DNA of 38,235 nt from a virus: positions 1 through 38,235 of the IMG/VR virus record IMGVR_UViG_3300027985_000423; one strand, given 5' to 3'. Below are positions 6,461-17,300 of this stretch, one piece after another. The position numbers and the translations under genes were made by a program. Each line of letters starts with the position of its first letter. Position 1 is the first letter of the stretch. The notes under the pieces were generated by a model. The model saw only the letters and a list, made by a program, of their open reading frames with translations. It was not told where the DNA came from and did no database searches.

Positions 6461-7861
6461 CTAAATATCCCAGTCGTCCACCTCCCAGTCGCCGATAGGG
6501 TCATTTTCCTTGTAGATATGCGTGCCAACGAGGTCTTCTGCGCGCGTAGTAGGTAGCGGCATGTTCGGGTCGTAGGTCATGTAGCAGCGGCCAGTCTTCG
6601 GGTCGAACGCCTGGTCGAGTGCCTCTGCTGCATAGCGAAGGGCGTCGGCCATGTGGCTCTCCGACTTGTGTTCTGGCCCCTCGTAGTCGCCGGTGTAGGC
6701 GTTGAACTTTCGCTTGTAGAGCTTGAGCTTATCGAGCGCTGGCTGTGTGGTCTGCTCGTTGAAGGTGGTCGTGTCGAGAGACAGCAGTGTTGCAACCTTG
6801 TTGATTCCGAGTTCCTTGTTGGTGCGCTTGAGGAGGCTCGAGTTGATGAGGCCCATGTCGCGAATCTTTTGGATACGAGAGATAGCATCGCTGTCGCGCT
6901 TGGCACCGTCATGTGGGAAAAAGTGCCAAGCATAATTGTAAGGCTTGCTCTGTACAAACCGTACGATAGCTTCATCCCCGATGTCGTGCGTTTCGTGCGC
7001 GTCGATAACGTGGAATCCGCCCTCGTAATACTGCCAAAAGAGGACAGCGGTGCTATCTGCCATACCCAAGTCCCAGCTGGTGTACACAGGAAATGCCGGA
7101 TTGTATGGATGACTCCCAATACGCCCCTCCTGCTTCATGTCGCTGAGGATATTACCGTAGTAGCTGGTGTTCGTTGCGGCGTTCTCGTCGAGCAAGAATT
7201 CCTGGCGGAAGAGGAAGTCGTTGCCGTACTCAGCAATGTAGTCCTGACGGACATCTTCGAGCTGTTTCTCGCTGAGGTACTCGGTAGCGTACACCTTTGA
7301 GGCGAATTGGTCTGGCGACTTATCTGCGTGGGCGTAGAGGCGTAGGAATGTACCACCAGACACACCGTCGAGCTTTGGTGTCGAGTTAATAATAATTTTA
7401 CCACCGTTCACCGCCGTAATAGGACGAATGACACCAAGGACACCGGCGTCGATGTCCACGAATTCCGAGAGGATGTAGATTTTACCGTTGGCACCACGAA
7501 GAGCCTCAGGGTTCGTAGACCCGAGTACGGTGAAGGTTGAGCCGTTCTTGAGCGTGAGCGTCATGTTGTCAACAGAGTTCGTCTGCGACGCGATAAGCTC
7601 TTTCGGGATGTGGTCGATTGTCTTGAAGCCGTCGTTCTCGATGTTGGTCCAAAACGACTTGTATCCTTGCTCCTTGGTTGGGAACACGTAGACGACGTTA
7701 ATCGGCTGCTTAACCATTTCTCCAATGGCGTAGTTCCAACACGTCATGTCTTTACCGGCACGACGAGACCACTCCAAAACAGCGAACCTCGCCCACTCCA
7801 TGGCTCGGATAAACTCGAGCTGGTAGGGGCGAGGGTCCCAGTGCAGTGGTACCTGCAACAC
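6461..7861 (-). CDS. Terminase large subunit
   Basis: A 466-residue packaging motor: ATPase plus nuclease, loading DNA through the portal. The Walker A-like loop is SRRAGKD at residues 32-38. The Walker B-like strand IYILSEF is near residue 130, with the catalytic Glu after Ser rather than Asp. The nuclease domain begins at SWDLGMADSTAV near residue 250 and ends with HMADALRYA near residue 405, which supply acidic metal ligands. GTG at 7861 is taken as the start, with a TTG next to it as an alternative. The ribosome site is weak (TAGGT). It lies between a hypothetical virion-region gene and the capsid promoter. Confidence 0.93.
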   Translation of the reverse strand: MLQVPLHWDPRPYQLEFIRAMEWARFAVLEWSRRAGKDMTCWNYAIGEMVKQPINVVYVFPTKEQGYKSFWTNIENDGFKTIDHIPKELIASQTNSVDNMTLTLKNGSTFTVLGSTNPEALRGANGKIYILSEFVDIDAGVLGVIRPITAVNGGKIIINSTPKLDGVSGGTFLRLYAHADKSPDQFASKVYATEYLSEKQLEDVRQDYIAEYGNDFLFRQEFLLDENAATNTSYYGNILSDMKQEGRIGSHPYNPAFPVYTSWDLGMADSTAVLFWQYYEGGFHVIDAHETHDIGDEAIVRFVQSKPYNYAWHFFPHDGAKRDSDAISRIQKIRDMGLINSSLLKRTNKELGINKVATLLSLDTTTFNEQTTQPALDKLKLYKRKFNAYTGDYEGPEHKSESHMADALRYAAEALDQAFDPKTGRCYMTYDPNMPLPTTRAEDLVGTHIYKENDPIGDWEVDDWDI

Positions 7862-7868
7862 AGGCTAC

Positions 7869-8399
7869 CTACTTATCTTCAGTAGCGGGTGCGTTTGATT
7901 CGGCAGCCTTCTTCGCTTCGACTTCTACGTCGAGCTGTTCAGGTGCCTTTTTTGCGGCCGCCTTTTTAGCTGGTGCTTCCTTCTTCGGTTCGGCAGTCTT
8001 AGCAGGCTGCTTGTCCCACTCTTCGCTCTGCTTTGCCTTCGCAGCCTTCAGCTCAGCAACTTCCTGCTCGTACGCGCTCTGGTACGCAGGGTTGCGGTCA
8101 GCGTCACGTGCGGCAAGCTTCACGCCAAGGTCATCGAGGTACGAGAGGTGTTGCACGAGGTGAACTGTTGTAAGTTCGGCAACATCTACTCCGATGCGCT
8201 TTGAGATAGCTTGCAGCTCGGCAACATCAGCACGAAGCTCGTCGAGCTTCACGATGATGCTCGGTGCGAGACGCCAGCCAAAGTCTTGTCCAAGCGCTGA
8301 GTTGATGTGCAGGTCGCTCGAGTTAAGGTACGCACCGATTTGGTGTGGACGCGTAAGCTTTACTCGTTCGCCGCTCTTGATGTTATAAAATTCAATCAT
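7869..8399 (-). CDS. Hypothetical virion-operon protein with Lys/Ala/Pro-rich tail
   Basis: A 176-residue protein with AAGGAG before its ATG. The first 110 residues look globular and helical (SIIVKLDELRADVAELQ). From residue 120 on it is low-complexity, rich in K, A, P and E with repeated PAKKAAAKK-like stretches, resembling DNA-binding tails. It is placed between the scaffold-like protein and terminase. It could be a minor head or packaging accessory protein. No family is recognised. Confidence 0.8.
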   Translation of the reverse strand: MIEFYNIKSGERVKLTRPHQIGAYLNSSDLHINSALGQDFGWRLAPSIIVKLDELRADVAELQAISKRIGVDVAELTTVHLVQHLSYLDDLGVKLAARDADRNPAYQSAYEQEVAELKAAKAKQSEEWDKQPAKTAEPKKEAPAKKAAAKKAPEQLDVEVEAKKAAESNAPATEDK

Positions 8400-8410
8400 A
8401 TCGGTTCTCC

Positions 8411-9418
8411 TTAGTTATCACCGTTAAAATACTCTTCCATGGCGTCGAGCCACTCGGCATCTTCGCCACTCGGCTTATGTTCGCCCTTGCCACGCTGCTT
8501 CATGTCGCCGCGCTCACCCTGCTTACGCTTAGCCTCAGCCTCGGCAGCAGCCTTATCAGCAGCTTCCTTGTCAGCCTTAGCCTTTGCTTCGGCTTGCTTC
8601 TGAGCAGCGAGCTGCGGTGCAAGCTCCTTGTAAGGGGCGAGAGCCATTGCGTAGAACTCGACGACATCAACAGGTGCCTTGGTAATGATGCCGGTCTTTT
8701 CGTCCTTTTGAAGAGTGCGCGAGTAGGCGTCGAGGAGCTTGTCTGCCACCTCTGGGAACTGCTCGAGTACGTCTCCGTATAGCTCGGCTACGCGGTCTGC
8801 GCCGTCCTTGAGCGAGATGTTCGTATCAACGATTTCATCTGCGTAGGCCTCAAGCTGCGCAACGTCATCGTTGAGCTTCTTGTTCGAATCCATGAGCCAC
8901 TGAGCAGCCTCTTCGTCTGTGAAGTAGTCGCCAGTCTTCGGGTTGATGAGCTTTGTAACGTCGTCGATACCCTTGATTTCGTCACCGGCGCTGTCGTAAA
9001 GCTTCTTGTCGATTCCGTCAGGGAACATCTCTTTGATTACCTCTGAGCGCAGCTCGTTGCGATTCTCGGCAGAGAGTTCCTTCTCCTGCTCCATTTCGCG
9101 GAGGGCTTCTTTGATGTCGTCTTTAGTGGTGTGCTTTTCAGCTACCTCTTCTTCGTCCGTCTTTTTCGCCGCATCTCCCGATTCATCGGCGTCGTCATCA
9201 GACTTATCGTCTGCGGCATCATCAGAGGCATCGTCATCGTCAGCCCCTTCTTCCACCTCTTCATCGTCTTCTTTAGAATCATCCGCTGCGTCATCGTCAG
9301 TTTTGCTGGTGTCGTCGTCATCGCGCTCTTCCTCTTCGATTTCTTCGTCGATGTCTTTAACGGCCTCGACCTCGGTGCCGTATTCCTCGTTAATAGCGTC
9401 TGCCCATTCCTGGTCCAT
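8411..9418 (-). CDS. Scaffold-like acidic protein
   Basis: A 335-residue protein. Residues of about 20-95 are almost entirely Asp/Glu/Ala/Ser (runs such as DDDDASDDAADD). A helical middle part follows (residues 100-265) and a charged Ala/Lys/Glu coiled coil (QKQAEAKAKADKEAADKAAAE) before a basic stretch and a final acidic helix. A highly charged, helical protein between portal and capsid genes is the hallmark of a phage scaffolding protein, which binds capsid subunits through a terminal helix and leaves during maturation. It is coupled to the upstream gene by a TAATG overlap at 9418. Confidence 0.8.
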   Translation of the reverse strand: MDQEWADAINEEYGTEVEAVKDIDEEIEEEERDDDDTSKTDDDAADDSKEDDEEVEEGADDDDASDDAADDKSDDDADESGDAAKKTDEEEVAEKHTTKDDIKEALREMEQEKELSAENRNELRSEVIKEMFPDGIDKKLYDSAGDEIKGIDDVTKLINPKTGDYFTDEEAAQWLMDSNKKLNDDVAQLEAYADEIVDTNISLKDGADRVAELYGDVLEQFPEVADKLLDAYSRTLQKDEKTGIITKAPVDVVEFYAMALAPYKELAPQLAAQKQAEAKAKADKEAADKAAAEAEAKRKQGERGDMKQRGKGEHKPSGEDAEWLDAMEEYFNGDN

Positions 9419-9723
9419 TATGCCTCCTCTGGTTCCGTTTGATATTTCTCTTGCACGTTTGCGATAGTCAAATCGACACCCTGCTTCACTTCCATAAGGT
9501 CAAGTTTGACCGCTTCAGCCACTTCGAGTTGCTGGTCTACAGTGAGTTTAGGGTGTCGGCTGTTCAGCTTAGAGATGCTGTCGTATGAGGCAATCTTCGC
9601 TTCGAGTAGTGCCTGGATGCGCTGAAGCGTAGAAAAGTCAGTCTCGTCTTGAGGCTTAACTTCCGGCTTCACGCTTAAAAGAGGTGATGAGGAAACGTAA
9701 TCTAGTTCTTCGTCCATAGCCAT
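9418..9723 (-). CDS. Small hypothetical head-region protein
   Basis: A 101-residue acidic, helical protein, with ATG at 9723 (a second ATG six bases later is equally possible; the ribosome site is weak). It has no recognisable domain. It lies between portal and scaffold and is translationally coupled to the scaffold gene. Its position matches small head-assembly proteins in podoviruses, which is inference only. Confidence 0.75.
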   Translation of the reverse strand: MAMDEELDYVSSSPLLSVKPEVKPQDETDFSTLQRIQALLEAKIASYDSISKLNSRHPKLTVDQQLEVAEAVKLDLMEVKQGVDLTIANVQEKYQTEPEEA

Positions 9724-9751
9724 AATTAAACTTATTTAATCACAAGCAGAT

Positions 9752-9776
9752 ACACCAGTCAATACTAGACTGGTGT
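9752..9776 (-). promoter_or_regulatory. Hairpin at the end of the portal gene
   Basis: A perfect 9-bp inverted repeat (9752-9760 with 9768-9776) with a seven-base loop spans the portal stop codon at 9765-9767. No T-tract follows on the minus strand, so it is not a standard terminator. An RNA-processing or 3'-end stabilising structure between portal and the next gene is possible. Confidence 0.55.
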
Positions 9777-11495
9777 GTTTACTTCTGCTGCTGGGTCAAG
9801 GGGTGGTTGCATCTGCATTTCAGGGTTGCGACGCTGGATTTCAGGGAAGGTTTTCTCGATGAGCATGTCCTCGACCTGGTTCGCGCGGTTCATGGCGGTA
9901 GGGTCGTTAGGGTTCGCAGTCTGCTTCATCACAGTGAGCATGTCTTGTGCGTCTGCACGCTGCTTCTCTTCGAGTGTATCCTTGCTCATTGAAAGGTCGA
10001 TACCAACAGTCCATGACTTCACGTTGTCATAGAATTCTTTCCAGTCAATCTTGACGGTGTTGTCCTTACCGACAGGCTTCACGAATGGTGCCTTTGGCTG
10101 CATTGTCGCTGGGTCGATGTCAGGGGCTTCGTTCCACTCGTTCTCTGCGAGACGGTTGATAGCATCCTTGGCCTTGTCGTCGATGATGAGTTCAGTCTCA
10201 CCAACCTGCTCTGATACGAATAGGTCGAGTGCAGTAAGCGCGTATTGTCGCAGGAAGTTCTCGAGGATGTTCGTAATCTGGTTGTTCGAAAGGTCGGTTA
10301 CGTTTTTCTCCATGTTCGATGACACGGTGTTCTGGTAAGCGCCTCCACGGTTTGACTGTCCGACTGAGCCTGGTGTCGCACCCATAATCGAGTAGATTTG
10401 GTTGTCGATGAAGTTCAGGACGTTCTCGAACTGCTGAAGCGTTGAGTTCGAAAGCTCTTGTAGCTTGGCGTCTGAGTTAGGGTCGAGTGTCTGCCACAGC
10501 GCACCTCGCTTCATACGAATAGGGGTCGTGAATTGACCGCGCTGAAGCACTGGTGGGTCTGCGTTGAGCAGCTGCATCTTCGCCGTTGACTGTAGGTAGA
10601 TGTTCGCGTAGTTCGCAGCCGGGCTGGCGAGGCGTACACGTGAGATACCGAATGGCGTGAGCTGTGCCGGGTCGATGACCAGGAAGGTAAGGCGTGGGTA
10701 GCCGAACTTTGACTTGCTCTTGATAACACGGAGTGGACGGTCGATTCCAGGGGCGAAGGTTGTAATCTCGCCGAATGGTTCGTTCGTGTAGTCCGTAATG
10801 ATGTCGAAGGTGTTAGGGTCGTTGACCTGCTTGATTTTGTAACGAGGTTCTGACTGCTTGTTGTTGGCTTCGGCGTCGTTGCTTGGACCCTTTTCGAGGA
10901 GTTCCTTGATAGCCGATGCGTCCCACTCGCTATCAGGGTTTGCCTTCACCTGCTTGTAGAGCTTCTTGAGACGGCTACGAGTGACGCGCGTACGCACCTT
11001 GTCTCGGTAGCTCTCTGACGCGTCGAATACGCCACGCTCAATGGCCACGTCGTTATAGTGGATAAGCTTCATGGTTGTACCGAAATCGCTCATCACGTTG
11101 CCGATAGTAGCGAGGAACGGCTGGAACCCGTGGGTCAACGCGCTCTCCGCACCAATCTGCATAGTTGATAGGATACCCTTACCGAAGGTGTCTTCATTGA
11201 AGATAACACGGCGGACGATGTAGTCAGAGATGATTGCTGGGAACGAAAGCTTCGTACCGTTCACCTCTACGTTGAACACAGGCACCTGCTGAATTGAGGC
11301 GCGTGGAATCTGGCGAACTACGCTGGCGAGTGTTACGTCGCCGACCATTGGCGCACCCTTGGTGCGGCTAAGTGCTACGGCGTCCGCGAGGTTGTCGAGG
11401 TCCTGAAAATCCTCGGTGAATCCGTCAATCCACTCCTTGTCTTGTACCCACTCATCGTTCAGGGTTGATGCACTTGGTTTCTTACTTTTAGCCAT
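9765..11495 (-). CDS. Portal protein
   Basis: A 576-residue protein that forms the dodecameric channel for DNA at one capsid vertex. Size, position upstream of scaffold, capsid and terminase, and features support this. There is an N-terminal alpha/beta body with LIHYNDVAIERGVFD, a wing with repeated Arg (RTRVTRSRLKK), the segment IDNQIYSIMGATPGSVGQSN near residue 350 (the portal stem/crown region often has such small-residue turns), then a long helical part TDLSNNQITNILENFLRQYAL. The start has AGAGGA four bases upstream. Confidence 0.88.
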   Translation of the reverse strand: MAKSKKPSASTLNDEWVQDKEWIDGFTEDFQDLDNLADAVALSRTKGAPMVGDVTLASVVRQIPRASIQQVPVFNVEVNGTKLSFPAIISDYIVRRVIFNEDTFGKGILSTMQIGAESALTHGFQPFLATIGNVMSDFGTTMKLIHYNDVAIERGVFDASESYRDKVRTRVTRSRLKKLYKQVKANPDSEWDASAIKELLEKGPSNDAEANNKQSEPRYKIKQVNDPNTFDIITDYTNEPFGEITTFAPGIDRPLRVIKSKSKFGYPRLTFLVIDPAQLTPFGISRVRLASPAANYANIYLQSTAKMQLLNADPPVLQRGQFTTPIRMKRGALWQTLDPNSDAKLQELSNSTLQQFENVLNFIDNQIYSIMGATPGSVGQSNRGGAYQNTVSSNMEKNVTDLSNNQITNILENFLRQYALTALDLFVSEQVGETELIIDDKAKDAINRLAENEWNEAPDIDPATMQPKAPFVKPVGKDNTVKIDWKEFYDNVKSWTVGIDLSMSKDTLEEKQRADAQDMLTVMKQTANPNDPTAMNRANQVEDMLIEKTFPEIQRRNPEMQMQPPLDPAAEVNTPV

Positions 11496-11517
11496 ATATT
11501 CCTCTTATGTTCCTATT

Positions 11518-13590
11518 CTACCGCAAGTCAACCTTTACACCAAGGTTCTCGCCCTCGTATGAAACGCTGCGGAGTGTGAAGGCGCTGTTGTCCAGGTTCG
11601 TGTTAATGAACCACTGAAGCTCGCTTGCAATCACATTCAGCTGCATACGTACGCGAATTGTTTCCTTTTGGGCGTTTTGCGCGTCGTTAATGCGTGCAAC
11701 ATCGCCCCACTTGGTGACTTTCGTGCGGGTATGTCCGTTATATTGGTAGCCCGGCGATGACCAGCCACCCTGTGATGACTTGGCGTATTCGCTCTGGGTA
11801 ATTGTCTTCGTCTTAGTCTTTAGCTTACCGGCCTCGTTACGGTACGTCACACCAACTTGAACCGAGCCGATGACATCGACAAGGTAGAAGACGACCTGCA
11901 CAACAGCCTTGTAGGAGTTGTGAGCTTCGTTGAGGCCGAGCAGTGTTCCGCGTGCTGATGTTGGGAACGACTGAGTGGTACCGTCTGCCTTGTCGTCGAG
12001 TGCGACGTAAGACTTTGCGAGGCGGTAGATGTGGTTGTCCTGACAGATGTACACGAAGGCCGCTTGGTCGTTTGGCGAAATAGTGCCAATCCACTGTGCG
12101 CGGATGTCCAGGCTGTACCAAATCTCGTTGTCCTTGTTGGTGACATCGAGGACCAGAATCTCGTTGTTGTAAGAATAACCACGGCTAGGCACTGAGAAGT
12201 AGACGCGGTTTGACCACGCTGTTGAGACGATTTTATCGAGTGCCGAGTTGCGGAATGAGCCAACGGTGTCTTCCACTGGGTTCGAGATACGCTTGGTAGC
12301 AAGGACGTTCTGAAGCGACGCCTCGGTGTCCATGCCCATGATTCCGTCCGTTGAAGGGAAGCGGAGCGCGCCCTGGTAGTTGGTGTGGCCGTATGGCGAA
12401 CTCACACCGGCGGCACCGTAGTTCTGCTCTGTGACTGCCCAGACGACGAACGAGATGTTGCCGTAGGTCACGGTTTGCTGCTCAAGCACTGACTGCTTCG
12501 AGAGACCCTGCGTGTTCGAGAACAGCACAGTAAGGCTCGGGATACCCTGGCCGTTACGGAATCCGGTGACGACCATTGGGTAGTAGTTGGTACCCTTGTT
12601 GAGGACCGCACGGTAGCCGCCGTTTGTTGGGCTAAAGTCCAGCGCGTTGTCGCCGTCTCCACCGATGATAAGTGCATATTCGTCGTTCTTGATGCCGTAC
12701 AGAATAGGGCGGCCGTCCGTTTCGAGACCGTACTTGGCGATTGGACCGTCAGTTGAGTTGTCCTCTGGCGCGGTTCCACGTGAGATGTCGATTGGCAGTG
12801 TGCCTGTGTCGCGGAAGGTTGTTTCCTCGAGGTTGATACCTGCCGCTAGGAGGAGCATGTCGCTCGTCGTGATAGAGGCACCTGCTGGTGCGAGTGCAAC
12901 GTAGAGGTTCCACGATACCGCTCCTGTTGGCGCTGTGTTGTTACGAGTGACGGTAAGGTACTCCGTGCCGTCATCTGCCCAGAAGTCCCGGCCCGTGCCG
13001 ATTTCCTGTGTCAGGATTGGTGAAAGAGCTGTCTCACCAACTGTAGAGTTGAAGGTGATGCCGTAGTACACATACGAGCCAGTGCCGCTCACGCCTGTAG
13101 CCGCTGCTGTTGGCGCGTTTGCTGGGTCGTCGAGCGTGACGAACTGGACCACGCCCATTGTGGTCAGGTCGAGGAAGCGGAGCTTATCCTCGCCGTTGAG
13201 CACGAGAACACTGTCCTTTACGCGAAGGAAGGTCGTGATAATGCCTGTTCCGGTGGTGACTACGTTGTCGCCAGTTGCGTCGGTCCATTCAGTGTCTCCA
13301 CCTTGGCAATACTTAATTTTGCCGTCGTCGGCGACGATGTAGTAAAGCTCGCCGTTGTAGAGCGCTGGGAAGATTTCATATACCGTTTCTACTGTATCTG
13401 GCAGCCACTTCTTGAGGCCGTAACGATACGTCAAAAGACCCTGGGAATCAACCATGACGTTGCGACCCTGGGTGAAGGTGTTCGGAGCCGCATTAGCAGC
13501 TCCACGCTCGTCGAGACCACCGTTGAAAGATGTCACGTCCGTAGTCGTGATATTTTTCTTCGGGACCTTGACTGGCTTGTCAATCGCCAT
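11518..13590 (-). CDS. Large tail hub / nozzle-like beta protein
   Basis: A 690-residue, Gly/Thr/Tyr-rich, almost wholly beta protein with repeating strand-turn units (for example KIKYCQGGDTEW and SWNLYVALAP), suggesting a beta-propeller. It follows a 238-residue adaptor and shares a TAATG overlap with it. This pair, upstream of portal here, matches the head-tail adaptor plus nozzle/stabilisation pair of podoviruses (T7 gp11/gp12 or P22-like). Its C-terminal part with VGVTYRNEAGK and FTLRSVSYEGEN is typical of this class. The call rests on layout and fold type. Confidence 0.78.
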   Translation of the reverse strand: MAIDKPVKVPKKNITTTDVTSFNGGLDERGAANAAPNTFTQGRNVMVDSQGLLTYRYGLKKWLPDTVETVYEIFPALYNGELYYIVADDGKIKYCQGGDTEWTDATGDNVVTTGTGIITTFLRVKDSVLVLNGEDKLRFLDLTTMGVVQFVTLDDPANAPTAAATGVSGTGSYVYYGITFNSTVGETALSPILTQEIGTGRDFWADDGTEYLTVTRNNTAPTGAVSWNLYVALAPAGASITTSDMLLLAAGINLEETTFRDTGTLPIDISRGTAPEDNSTDGPIAKYGLETDGRPILYGIKNDEYALIIGGDGDNALDFSPTNGGYRAVLNKGTNYYPMVVTGFRNGQGIPSLTVLFSNTQGLSKQSVLEQQTVTYGNISFVVWAVTEQNYGAAGVSSPYGHTNYQGALRFPSTDGIMGMDTEASLQNVLATKRISNPVEDTVGSFRNSALDKIVSTAWSNRVYFSVPSRGYSYNNEILVLDVTNKDNEIWYSLDIRAQWIGTISPNDQAAFVYICQDNHIYRLAKSYVALDDKADGTTQSFPTSARGTLLGLNEAHNSYKAVVQVVFYLVDVIGSVQVGVTYRNEAGKLKTKTKTITQSEYAKSSQGGWSSPGYQYNGHTRTKVTKWGDVARINDAQNAQKETIRVRMQLNVIASELQWFINTNLDNSAFTLRSVSYEGENLGVKVDLR

Positions 13591-14306
13591 TAGAAGACGC
13601 CTCCGATAAAGCTAAAGTCTTCTCGCGGCACGATGTCCACCTCTGATGTAGAGTTGTTCTCTCCGACTGCCTTGTTGAGAAGGTCGGTGTACTTCTGGGT
13701 GAGCGAAGGCGAGATAGTACCTTGCACGATGTCCGGCAGGGTAGCGTTCTTCGCTACGCCGAGGATGATAAGTTGCTTTGGCTTAACGAGGTCGAGCATC
13801 TCGATGTTGGCCGAACCTTCAGTGTTCGACATGCGAGGGATGAAGTTCACCACGTCAGCTCGCACCTCAGCGCCAGCCTCTTCGTCAGTGAGTTCGCGTG
13901 AGAATACAATCTTGCGGCCGACCACGGTAACGCGGTCCATGACCTCAGTGTCACCCTCATCGAGCAGCTGGTTAGGCTTCACCACCTTGAATTTGGCGAT
14001 TACTGTGCCGTCCTGAGATAGCGTCAGGAAGCGGTACGGCGACACCACGAGTCGGTTGACCGTAGCTGGCAGGGCGACTGTGTATACGCCCGCGGTAGCA
14101 GTTCCGAATAGGTAGTTGTTCTCGCGTACGTAGTTCCAATCTGCCTCCTCCTCCAGCTCTTCAATGTACTGGTTCACCCAGTCAACGGTCTGGTTCACGA
14201 ACTCAGTCTCTTCCTCGCCCTCAACATCATTGTATTTGTTGTTCTTCGCGAGGTAGATACTCTGGGCTAGTGCCAAAATCTTTGCTTGTTTTTCCGCATC
14301 AGTCAT
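13590..14306 (-). CDS. Head-tail adaptor (tail tubular protein A-like)
   Basis: A 238-residue protein. Its helical N-terminus (LALAQSIYLAKNNKYND, then a Glu-rich helix ending EEEADWNYVREN) is followed by a beta region with TVALPATVNRLV and a C-terminal helix TQKYTDLLNKAVG. The pattern of a helical bundle, W-containing turn, then beta domain is that of podovirus adaptor proteins that sit under the portal. It is the first of the adaptor-nozzle pair. AAGGAT precedes the start. No enzymatic motif is present. Confidence 0.75.
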   Translation of the reverse strand: MTDAEKQAKILALAQSIYLAKNNKYNDVEGEEETEFVNQTVDWVNQYIEELEEEADWNYVRENNYLFGTATAGVYTVALPATVNRLVVSPYRFLTLSQDGTVIAKFKVVKPNQLLDEGDTEVMDRVTVVGRKIVFSRELTDEEAGAEVRADVVNFIPRMSNTEGSANIEMLDLVKPKQLIILGVAKNATLPDIVQGTISPSLTQKYTDLLNKAVGENNSTSEVDIVPREDFSFIGGVF

Positions 14307-14321
14307 CTTGATTATCCTTTT

Positions 14322-17300
14322 TTATAGTTTAACACCTTTTTGCACAGAAATCTTCTTCTTCAGCCCTGTTTGAGCGGTACGCTTAACAAGGTTCGGGAAG
14401 GCCGAATTGTTCGTGCTTACCTGGCGGTACTTGAGGCCTGGTGCGGAAACTGTGCGAGCGCCAGAACCAACGGTTCCAACGGTAGTTGCAATGCCCTTGC
14501 CCTTCTTAGAAGAGCCGCTGCCGCTGCCGGTAGTTGTCTTGTACTTAGCGCGCTTCCAGCCCTGTTCGCCGCTGGTGTTGTCGCTCACCTGGTTCTCCGT
14601 GAACAGCTTGTCGATTGCTACGAGGTACTTGGCAGTCTCGATGTCATACAGCTCGCTCTCTGGGTCGAGCATAGCCTCGAGTTCAGTGTTGCTGATTTCA
14701 TCGTAAAGCTTGTACATGTAGCTGTCGATTTTGTTGCTCTTAGCCAGGTCAGAGCGAGTAATCTCGCGGTCGAGTTCTTCCGTGTCGCTGGCAGCTGAAG
14801 TAGGGTCTTCAGTAATCTTATCGCGCTGCAAGTTGAGTACGTTTGAGTATGCCTCCCAGTCGCCTGCGTCGAGGAACTTCTGCTCGCTCTTGATGATTTG
14901 GTTGCGGACCTCTTCAAGCTCGCTGGCCTTGAGTTCTTTATCGCCAGCCTTGTCGTAGATTTCCTTCTGGTCATCAGTGAGGAGGTCGCGGTACTTGTCG
15001 CTGCCGAGGACCTTGCTGAGGCTCTTGTTGACGGTCTCGCGCTCTGCGTCAGCCTGTGCGTTTGACGCGCGAGTTGCGTCTGATGTGGTGGTCGCGCCGA
15101 TGATGCGGGCCTCAATCTTAGTCGCTGCCTTGCCCTCATCGTCGCCTTCGAGGCTCTGTGAAATGATAGGGATTGCCGAGCCAATCTTAGCAAGGCCAGA
15201 CTTAAACGCGTCTCGCTTGCCGTCTTCATCCTTGATGTTCGTCTCTGGTGCGATTCCGTCAGCGTCGGCTCCAAAGCTGTTCATGGTGGCTACTACGTCA
15301 CGCAGGAAGGCTGGTACCAGCTGTGTAGCGAAGTCAACGCCGAGGTCGATGATGTCAGTAGCGCCCTGCTCACCGGCCTTATCTGGGTCGTTAAACGCGC
15401 TGCTGATTTCGTTGAAGAAGCCGAATAGTGGTGTCGATGCCGTGTTCAGGCTTGCCAGGCCAGTGGCTCCGAGGAGACCACGCGCCAAGTTGAAGGTGTA
15501 GCCAGCTGCGGCCTCGAATGGGTTGTCGCCGTTCGACACGCCTTCTGCCGCCTTCTTCACCGCCCATGCGTTCACGAGCTGCGCACCGAGAGGACCGAGC
15601 ATACCGATAGGAACTGTGGTGTCACCAAACTTGAGGTATGGTGGCGTGTATGAATTGCCGTTCGCGTCCTCGTCAGAGAGGAATGGTGCCAGCACCGTAA
15701 GGCCAGCGCCCATTTTCGCGGCGTTCCAGCTACCCTGAGTAAATGCGTTGAGCGCCTTCTGAAGTTCAGCTTCCTTAGCGGCCTTGTTGCCAGCCTTATT
15801 GGCAGCGTTAATAGCTTTACCGAATTTCACGACCTGAGTAATCATTGACTGGCGAGTAACCATGTTCTGTGCAGTACCGGTCATGTAGCTCGAGAATGGA
15901 ATCGTGAGGTTCTTACCAACTGTGAAGCTGTTAGCCAGTGCCTTTTTGGCAGGGGCGGATAGCTCTGAGGTGTTAATCTTCTTCTCCACGCTTTGGAAGA
16001 AGCGGTTGAGTGCTTCACCGACCTTCGATTGAAGACCTGAGATTTCCTTCGTCTTGAAGCTCGCACTCTTGTAGATAGCCTCTGGTGCCTGGACCATTGC
16101 TGAGCGCGCCACGATGTCCGCTTGCGCGTTAGTGAGGCCGCGCTTGGTAGCTGCGTCGAAGGCTTCCTTATAAAGAGTTGCGTTCTTGTAGCCACGGCTG
16201 AGGTATGTAGGCGCTGCCACTGCGGTGTGGATTGCGCTGTACACGCGACTCTTCTTACCGGTGCTGAGCGTCATGCCAGAACGAGGGTCGAACGAACCGA
16301 CCGTCTTACCCGAGCCTGATGCGAGGCCGGTGAACATGAGCGGCTTGTCTGCGTCACCGCGCCATGCTGCTGCGATGCGCTCACCAGCTTCCTGGTAGCC
16401 CTTACGCACGACGCCCTTACCGGCGGTAGCCTTCTGCTTGAACACTTGGCGACCCATTGCGTTGTTGAGGCCACGACCAATAATTGCCTCCATGGCATCG
16501 ACAAGCTTCACGTCGTTCTGCGTGAGCATGTTGGTTGTGATGATGTCGCGAACACGTCCGCTTGGCGCTGAAAGCATGGCTGCGCGGGTGTAGTTGTCGA
16601 GCTTGCGGCCGTACCACTTCTGCTCGGTGACGATACCCTCGTCGATGTTGCGTACGCGGATTCCGTCTACGGTCTCGTTCACTTTGTAGAAGGCGTCTGC
16701 GAGTTCCTTGTTTGAGGCCTCAAGTTCCTTGGTAGCCTTTTCGAGACGCTTGAAATCACGCTTCGGAGACTTCTTCGTAAGCTTCTCTTGAGCGGTTGTG
16801 ACCTCTGTTTTGAGGGCGTCGTTGCTCTCGTAAACCTTCTTGAGGTCCTTGCTGCCCTGGATGATAGCCGCTTCCTCTACGTCGTTCATTTGTCCGCCAG
16901 CGTCCTCGAGACGCTTCTTCACGCGACGAGCGACCATGGTTGGGTCCATGCTCTGGTAGATGTAGCCGAGGTATGCAGTTGAGCGACCGCTCTCGCTTGC
17001 GCGGATTGCGATGCTTTCCTCGAGGTCGAGCTTAGCCTCACCGAGCTGCTTGATGAGTTTCTTCTCAGCGGCAGTCTTGCCCTTCTTGTTTACGAGGTCT
17101 GCGAGTTCTTCAGCGATACGTGACTGGTGGGCCAGTGCGCGCGCCTCGACTTCTACGGTCGCTTCGCCAGTATTTCCAGCAAGGGCCTTCGCGTTGGCGA
17201 TTGCCTGCTTAGTAGAAGCTTCTGCCGCTTCCTTGGTCGCCTTCTCTTGGACATCCTTAAATGACACCTTGCGCTTGCCAGGTGCAGCGGAGAAGAATTC

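Noticed and set aside
6229-6528. Minus-strand 99-codon frame over the capsid promoter
   Set aside because: It runs across the promoter and through the capsid and terminase ends in another frame; its composition is not protein-like.
9006-9467. Plus-strand Ser-rich frame opposite the acidic scaffold-like gene
   Set aside because: The complement of Asp/Glu codons gives long Ser runs. It is an antisense artefact.
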